Source of the DNA: Paraburkholderia polaris | Lineage (GTDB): Bacteria > Pseudomonadota > Gammaproteobacteria > Burkholderiales > Burkholderiaceae | NCBI RefSeq assembly: GCF_012927345.1 | Contig: NZ_JABBGJ010000012.1 | Coordinates: 122,620 to 186,619, forward strand | DNA: 64,000 bases | Direction of reading: 5' to 3' | Part shown: one piece after another, positions 60,118 to 64,000 of the stretch | How positions within the stretch are numbered: position 1 is the stretch's first letter | Layout of the letters: each line of letters opens with the position of its first letter | Program-made: the position numbers and the translations under genes | The notes under the pieces: generated by a model | What the model was told of the DNA's origin: nothing | Seen by the model: only the letters and a program-made list of their open reading frames with translations | The model's database searches: none

Positions 60118-61218
60118 ATGTCTCCCCGCTGTCTCATCACAGGAATTCTCGCAACATTGGGCGTGATGGCTATGAGCGCCAATCATGCCAAAGCAGAAGA
60201 ACTGAATGTTTATAACTGGTCGGACAATATCGCCGACGACACCGTGTCGGGGTTCGAAAAGGAAACGGGTATTCACACGCGCTACGACGTCTACGACGGC
60301 GACGACACCTTGCAGGCCAAGCTCCTAAGCGGTTCATCGGGCTACGACGTAGTGGTGCCGTCGTCTGCCTATGCTGCCAAACAGATCCAGGCGGGCGTCT
60401 ATCGGAAACTTGACAAGAGCAAGATTCCCAATCTCGCCAATCTGGATCCCGAGCTCATGAAAATGCTTGCCTCGGCCGACCCAGGCAATCAATACACGGT
60501 GCCATGGTCATGGGGCACGGACGGCATTGGCTACAACGCCACGAAAGTGACGCAAATACTCGGCAAGGACGCACCTTACGATAGTTGGGAGTTGCTGTTT
60601 AATCCGCAATATTTATCCAAACTTAAATCCTGCGGTGTCTCCGTACTCGACTCGCCGGAGGATACCTTCTCAGTTGGACTGATCTACCTGCATAAGGATC
60701 CCAATAGCACCAACCCTGCTGACTATCAGGCGGTATATCAGCTATTCAAGACGATTCGTCCGTACATCACCCAGTTCAATTCTTCCGGCTACATCAACGA
60801 CCTGGCCAATAACGATGTTTGCATCGCGCTGGCGTGGTCAGGCGACGTCGGCATCGCCAAACGGCGTGCAGAGGAGGCGCACCGCTCGTACGAGCTTCGC
60901 TATGTCATTCCGAAAGGCGATGGCGTGCTGTGGTTCGATTTGATGGGTGTTCCCAAAGATGCGCCTCACCCGGAAGCCGCGATGCAATGGATCAACTACA
61001 TCCTTCAGCCTAAAGTGAGCGCCGCGATTACCAATCAGGTTTTCTATCCGAACGCTAACGCCGCCGCGCGCACTTATGTGAAGGCGGAGATTCTTAAGAA
61101 CGATGCGGTCTACCCTGAGGCGGACAGGATGAAATCGTTGACGCTGTCCTTGCCTTTGCCGGCGGAGATCATGCGCCTTGAAAACAGGTTGTGGACGCAA
61201 CTAAAGGCGGGGCGCTGA
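60118..61218 (+). CDS. PotF-like putrescine/polyamine-binding protein
   Basis: 366 residues with a signal peptide (cleaved after AKA). It closely follows PotF: LNVYNWSDNIADDTVSGFEKETGI at the start, YDVVVPSSAYAAKQIQAG, PWSWGTDGIGYN, and the ligand Asp in GVLWFDLMGVPKDAPHPEAA, then VFYPNANAAAR. No permease or ATPase genes accompany it. Instead it sits between two DmpA-type peptidase genes on one strand with short gaps. Base composition is slightly more AT-rich than in the carnitine operon. Confidence 0.9.
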   Translation: MSPRCLITGILATLGVMAMSANHAKAEELNVYNWSDNIADDTVSGFEKETGIHTRYDVYDGDDTLQAKLLSGSSGYDVVVPSSAYAAKQIQAGVYRKLDKSKIPNLANLDPELMKMLASADPGNQYTVPWSWGTDGIGYNATKVTQILGKDAPYDSWELLFNPQYLSKLKSCGVSVLDSPEDTFSVGLIYLHKDPNSTNPADYQAVYQLFKTIRPYITQFNSSGYINDLANNDVCIALAWSGDVGIAKRRAEEAHRSYELRYVIPKGDGVLWFDLMGVPKDAPHPEAAMQWINYILQPKVSAAITNQVFYPNANAAARTYVKAEILKNDAVYPEADRMKSLTLSLPLPAEIMRLENRLWTQLKAGR

Positions 61219-61353
61219 CCCGTTTAGCGTATCGGCTGTATTGGCCCTGGGCGGAACTGAACAATCGGATCGTCGGGGCCGAGCAGCAAGCTTTCTTCTA
61301 GCCAATTTATCAACGCATGACTCAGTCCTGCGACCATGTCAAACGGAGCATGT

Positions 61354-62445
61354 ATGAATCGAGCAAGATCGCGCGAGTTGGGAATCATTACCGGGACGCT
61401 GCCTACCGGTCGGTGGAATGCTATTACCGATGTTGCGGGTGTCCTGGTAGGCTATTCCACTTTGAATCGGGACACCCCTTCCATTGCGCACACTGGCGTG
61501 ACAGCAATTTGGCCTCGATCAGCGATCTATCGAGACTCCGTGTTCGCAGGCGTTCATTCCTTCAATGGTTATGGCGAAATGACGGGAACACTCTGGATAG
61601 ACGAACAGGGACTAGTCTCGGCCCCAATTTGTATAACAAACACATATTCGGTCGGTACAGTGAGAGATGCTGTCTGCGAACATGCAATCACTCATAGCAA
61701 GAGCGCCGAGCGTAGTCTCGAGCAGCCCCTCGTCGTTCATTTGCCAGTCGTCGCAGAAACGTGGGATGGTTTTATCAGCGATATTGACAGCATGCCTGTA
61801 ACGAAGGCGATGGCGTTCGAAGCGCTCTCAAGCGCGGCCAGCGGTCCGATCGCGGAGGGAAATGTGGGCGGGGGTACAGGTATGGTGTGCCACGAGTTTA
61901 AGGGCGGCACGGGCACCGCATCGCGGGTTACGCCTCGCGGGTATACAGTAGGGGCCCTGGTGCAGACGAACTACGGTGCGCGAGAATTGCTGTGCGTCGG
62001 CGGTGTGCCAGTGGGCCGCGAACTGGGCGTAGATGTTGTCCCATCCCCGGAACGGGCGGCGGCAGATTCAGGCTCAATCATTGTTGTGCTGGCAACCGAT
62101 GCCCCGTTGCTCCCCATACAATGTCAGCGCTTAGCCAAACGTGCAACCGTTGGCTTAGCCAAAGCGGGGGGCATAGGCGCAAATTCAAGCGGTGATATTT
62201 ACCTCGCCTTTTCGACAGCGAACCACCTTACGCTAGACCAACCCGCATGGACGGTCGAGACACTTGCCCCTTTTTGTATGAGCCAGCTCTTTCGGGCTGC
62301 GGCCGAAGCCGTTGAAGAAGCTATTCTCAATTCGCTATTCGCCGCCGAAACGATGACGGGGTTTCAAGGGCGTACTGCGCATGCGATTCCGTTGGACCAA
62401 ATGCTGAGCGTTATGAGAAAGCATCGCTGGACACCCAGTATCTAG
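61354..62445 (+). CDS. Second P1-family (DmpA/BapA-type) aminopeptidase
   Basis: 363 residues, a paralogue of the enzyme 1.3 kb upstream. Shared segments include GNVGGGTGMVCHEFKGGTGTASR, YTVGALVQTNYGARE and the self-cleavage site DSGSIIVVLATDAPLLPIQC with Ser241. Its codon use is noticeably more AT-rich than that of the first copy, which argues against a recent tandem duplication. ATG 61354 is preferred (GGAG seven bases upstream) over an ATG six codons earlier. Confidence 0.9.
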   Translation: MNRARSRELGIITGTLPTGRWNAITDVAGVLVGYSTLNRDTPSIAHTGVTAIWPRSAIYRDSVFAGVHSFNGYGEMTGTLWIDEQGLVSAPICITNTYSVGTVRDAVCEHAITHSKSAERSLEQPLVVHLPVVAETWDGFISDIDSMPVTKAMAFEALSSAASGPIAEGNVGGGTGMVCHEFKGGTGTASRVTPRGYTVGALVQTNYGARELLCVGGVPVGRELGVDVVPSPERAAADSGSIIVVLATDAPLLPIQCQRLAKRATVGLAKAGGIGANSSGDIYLAFSTANHLTLDQPAWTVETLAPFCMSQLFRAAAEAVEEAILNSLFAAETMTGFQGRTAHAIPLDQMLSVMRKHRWTPSI

Positions 62446-62564
62446 CCCGTTAGTGCAGCCCAGCGTGTTCGTGGCTGACACCGCACCGCGTGCATTGCAT
62501 CGCCGACCTTTCAATAACCTTCCGTGGCGATTGTGCCGATTCTAGCAACAGTGAATTCATGTGT

Positions 62565-62633
62565 TAGGGGTTTACCCTATATCCGCTGGCTCCTACACTA
62601 TCTCTATCGACTGCAAACAAACAGGTTTGCAGT
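62565..62633 (+). promoter_or_regulatory. Leader with two inverted repeats upstream of the DUF4148 gene
   Basis: TAGGG/CCCTA with a 5-base centre at 62565-62579, and ACTGCAAAC/GTTTGCAGT with a 6-base loop at 62610-62633. The first could be an operator, the second a leader hairpin; both are within 100 bases of the start codon. Confidence 0.45.
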
Positions 62634-62665
62634 ACGCCAAAAAACAAACTCTGGAGGTTGTCGTC

Positions 62666-62992
62666 ATGAAATCCCTGATCGAAGCTGTTGTTATCGCCGC
62701 TCTCATCACTGCGCCGCTCGCTGCGTTTGCCCAATCCTACCAGCCGGTGACCCGCGCCCAGGTGCGCGCTGAGCTGGTCCAGCTGGAAAAAGCCGGCTAC
62801 AACCCGGCGACGGCGAATGTCGACGATTACCCGGCGAACATTCAGGCAGCCGAGGCGCGCGTCGCGGCACAAAACGGCACCGCTCAAACCACCGGTTATG
62901 GAATGGCAACGAACGGGTCGTCACAAGCAGGCAGCCGCACCGAAACGACGCCGAGCTCTTACTCGGCTCCGGTCGCCAACTTCGGCCATTAA
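62666..62992 (+). CDS. DUF4148 family small periplasmic protein
   Basis: 108 residues. Signal peptide cleaved after AFA, then SYQPVTRAQVRAELVQLEKAGYNPA, the DUF4148 signature found in many copies in Burkholderiaceae. The C-terminal half is Ser/Gly/Thr-rich and probably disordered. Function unknown. ATG 62666 with GGAGG eight bases upstream. Confidence 0.9.
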   Translation: MKSLIEAVVIAALITAPLAAFAQSYQPVTRAQVRAELVQLEKAGYNPATANVDDYPANIQAAEARVAAQNGTAQTTGYGMATNGSSQAGSRTETTPSSYSAPVANFGH

Positions 62993-63000
62993 CAGGCGAC

Positions 63001-63023
63001 GGTGCGAGCGATTGTCTCGCACC
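63001..63023 (+). terminator. Hairpin after the DUF4148 gene
   Basis: GGTGCGAG / CTCGCACC arms around a 7-base loop, eight bases past the stop, followed by CGTTTG. Probably the transcript end. Confidence 0.65.
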
Positions 63024-63039
63024 CGTTTGATCCGCATCG

Positions 63040-63091
63040 TTGCACAGCGGCCCTGCTTTCACATCGATGTGAAAGCAGGGCCGCTGTGCAA
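63040..63091. repeat. Perfect 52-bp palindrome without spacer
   Basis: Two 26-base arms are exact reverse complements meeting at the centre ATC|GAT. The left arm runs TTGCACAGCGGCCCTG and on to CACATC. There is no T tract after it, and a separate hairpin already ends the DUF4148 gene. Uninterrupted palindromes of this length are rare and tend to be deleted. Confidence 0.9.
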
Positions 63092-63138
63092 TTGAGCGTT
63101 GAAAGAGGGCGTGGGCGCTCTTAGTTTTACGCAGGCGC

Positions 63139-63240
63139 TTAGCGCTGTATGGCAGTCAACTGCCGGAGTTGCTCCAACAGCTTCACCGCCGGACTCGGCA
63201 AAATCCCCTGACGGCGCCGAAACGTCGTCAACGTGCGGCG
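63139..63240 (-). pseudogene. 3' fragment of a LysR-family regulator gene
   Basis: Reading the minus strand gives ~33 codons ending TAA: RRTLTTFRRRQGILPSPAVK, then LLEQLRQL. This matches the extreme C-terminus of LysR proteins (TTFRRR...SPA...LL..LR). Upstream the frame meets the IclR fragment of the opposite strand, so the rest of the gene is missing. Confidence 0.6.
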
Positions 63241-63241
63241 T

Positions 63242-63598
63242 CCGGTCGGCCGCGCCTACTTGTGCGCGTTGCCGGAGTCTGAGCGTGAGCCGCTCGTTGC
63301 CGCGCTGCTTGAGGCCGCCGGCGACCAGGCTGGCGCTGTCCGGAAGAATCTCGACACGGCATTCGATGATCTCCGGCATTCCGGGGTGTGCATGGCGGTC
63401 GGCGAGTACCAGCGAAACGCGTACGGGATAGCACTCCCGTTGATGGTTGGGCAGTCGCGTACATTGATGACGCTCAATTGCGGGGCAGTGGAACTGGCTC
63501 CGGACATGACGGCGATTCGAAAACGAGTCATACCGGAGTTGAAGTCCGCCGCCGTCAGGTTGACTGATTTACTCGCTGACGTTGACTGCACGCCCTGA
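63242..63598 (+). pseudogene. 3' fragment of an IclR-family regulator gene
   Basis: About 118 codons covering only the C-terminal part of the IclR effector domain: GRAYLCALPESEREPLVAAL near its start, YGIALPLMVGQSRTLMTLNCG in the middle and a normal end with TGA. The DNA-binding domain and first half of the effector domain are absent; the sequence switches at about 63240 into the inverted LysR fragment. It has a possible GTG nearby but no function is expected. Confidence 0.7.
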
Positions 63599-63668
63599 TA
63601 CCGGACCGATACGGCTGGAAGAACGGTTCGGTGATAGGGCTGCGTTGCGGCGACGGATGTTTGTGTCT

Positions 63669-64000
63669 TTACAGCGCTTCTGCCAGTTCCGGCGCGAGCG
63701 CGAACAGATCGCCCACCAGACCGTAATCGGCGACGCTGAAAATCGGCGCTTCCGCGTCCTTGTTGATCGCGACGATCACCTTCGAGTCTTTCATACCGGC
63801 CAGATGCTGGATCGCACCCGAAATGCCGACCGCGATGTACAACTGCGGCGCGACGATCTTGCCGGTCTGGCCGACCTGATAGTCGTTCGGCACGAAACCC
63901 GCATCGACGGCTGCGCGCGATGCGCCTAGCGCTGCGTTCAGCTTGTCGGCCAGCGGCTCCAGAACCCTCGTGTAGTTCTCGCCGTTGCCCAGACCGCGGC
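63669..64000 (-). CDS. etfA: Electron transfer flavoprotein alpha subunit (C-terminal part; 5' end beyond window)
   Basis: The last ~110 residues are visible. [40 protein letters not shown] and [20 protein letters not shown] are the FAD-binding motifs of EtfA. With EtfB it passes electrons from acyl-CoA and other dehydrogenases to ETF:quinone oxidoreductase. The gene continues past the right edge; etfB would be expected there. Confidence 0.95.
   Translation of the reverse strand, partial: RGLGNGENYTRVLEPLADKLNAALGASRAAVDAGFVPNDYQVGQTGKIVAPQLYIAVGISGAIQHLAGMKDSKVIVAINKDAEAPIFSVADYGLVGDLFALAPELAEAL

Noticed and set aside
58942..62445. Recent tandem duplication of the DmpA-type gene
   Set aside because: The two copies differ clearly in base composition and in many positions outside the motifs, and a PotF gene lies between them.

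Overview
The window is a piece of a high-GC Gram-negative chromosome, most likely Paraburkholderia or a close Burkholderiaceae relative. Support for this comes from the family set (DUF2968, DUF2917, DUF4148 and DUF6232 proteins and two Burkholderia-type trimeric porins), from the codon use, and from the many orphan periplasmic binding proteins and LysR, IclR and GntR regulators typical of a soil or plant-associated catabolic generalist. No rRNA, tRNA, CRISPR array, prophage or intact insertion sequence was seen.

Layout. 1-15.5 kb is mostly housekeeping and envelope genes: a cut-off DUF2968 gene, a cupin, an NlpD-like lipoprotein with a degenerate LytM domain, L-threonine aldolase, a DHA2 drug exporter, glycogen phosphorylase, an aspartic-protease-like lipoprotein, a porin, a MetQ-like binding protein, an aspartoacylase-family hydrolase and an amino-acid binding protein. 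16.2-19.1 kb holds a PotD-like periplasmic binding protein whose stop codon overlaps the start of a membrane diguanylate cyclase, a likely sensor pair. 19.4-20.7 kb is a three-gene secreted set (lipoprotein, small exported protein, lytic transglycosylase).

21.2-29.5 kb is a C-P lyase locus. phnGHIJKLM faces phnF, a DUF1045 gene and phnN across a shared promoter region that carries a perfect HutC/PhnF-type palindrome. 29.5-40.3 kb is catabolic: a LysR/M20 amidohydrolase pair, a PcaR-like IclR regulator, an FCD-GntR regulator with the tetronate pathway (ltnD, otnK, otnC, otnI, denD), and pcaF preceded by a PcaR/PcaU-like operator. 40.9-51.5 kb holds secreted proteins of unknown role, a soluble histidine kinase, a second porin and two LysR/oxidoreductase pairs. 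51.7-58.5 kb holds an esterase and a full carnitine catabolic operon (caiX-cdhC-cdhA-cdhB-hocS) with its divergent regulator cdhR. 58.9-62.4 kb is an unusual DmpA peptidase / PotF / DmpA peptidase set. The right end has a DUF4148 gene, a perfect 52-bp palindrome, a scar where LysR and IclR gene fragments meet, and the 3' part of etfA.

The most striking recurring signal that the gene list does not explain is a series of short tandem repeats (7-15 bp units) that begin at or span the stop codons of at least six genes. In some of them the repeat supplies extra in-frame stops. Other points for a second look are the binding-protein/diguanylate-cyclase pair, the DmpA-PotF-DmpA set, the 52-bp palindrome beside two truncated regulators, and an intrinsic terminator with no gene to serve.
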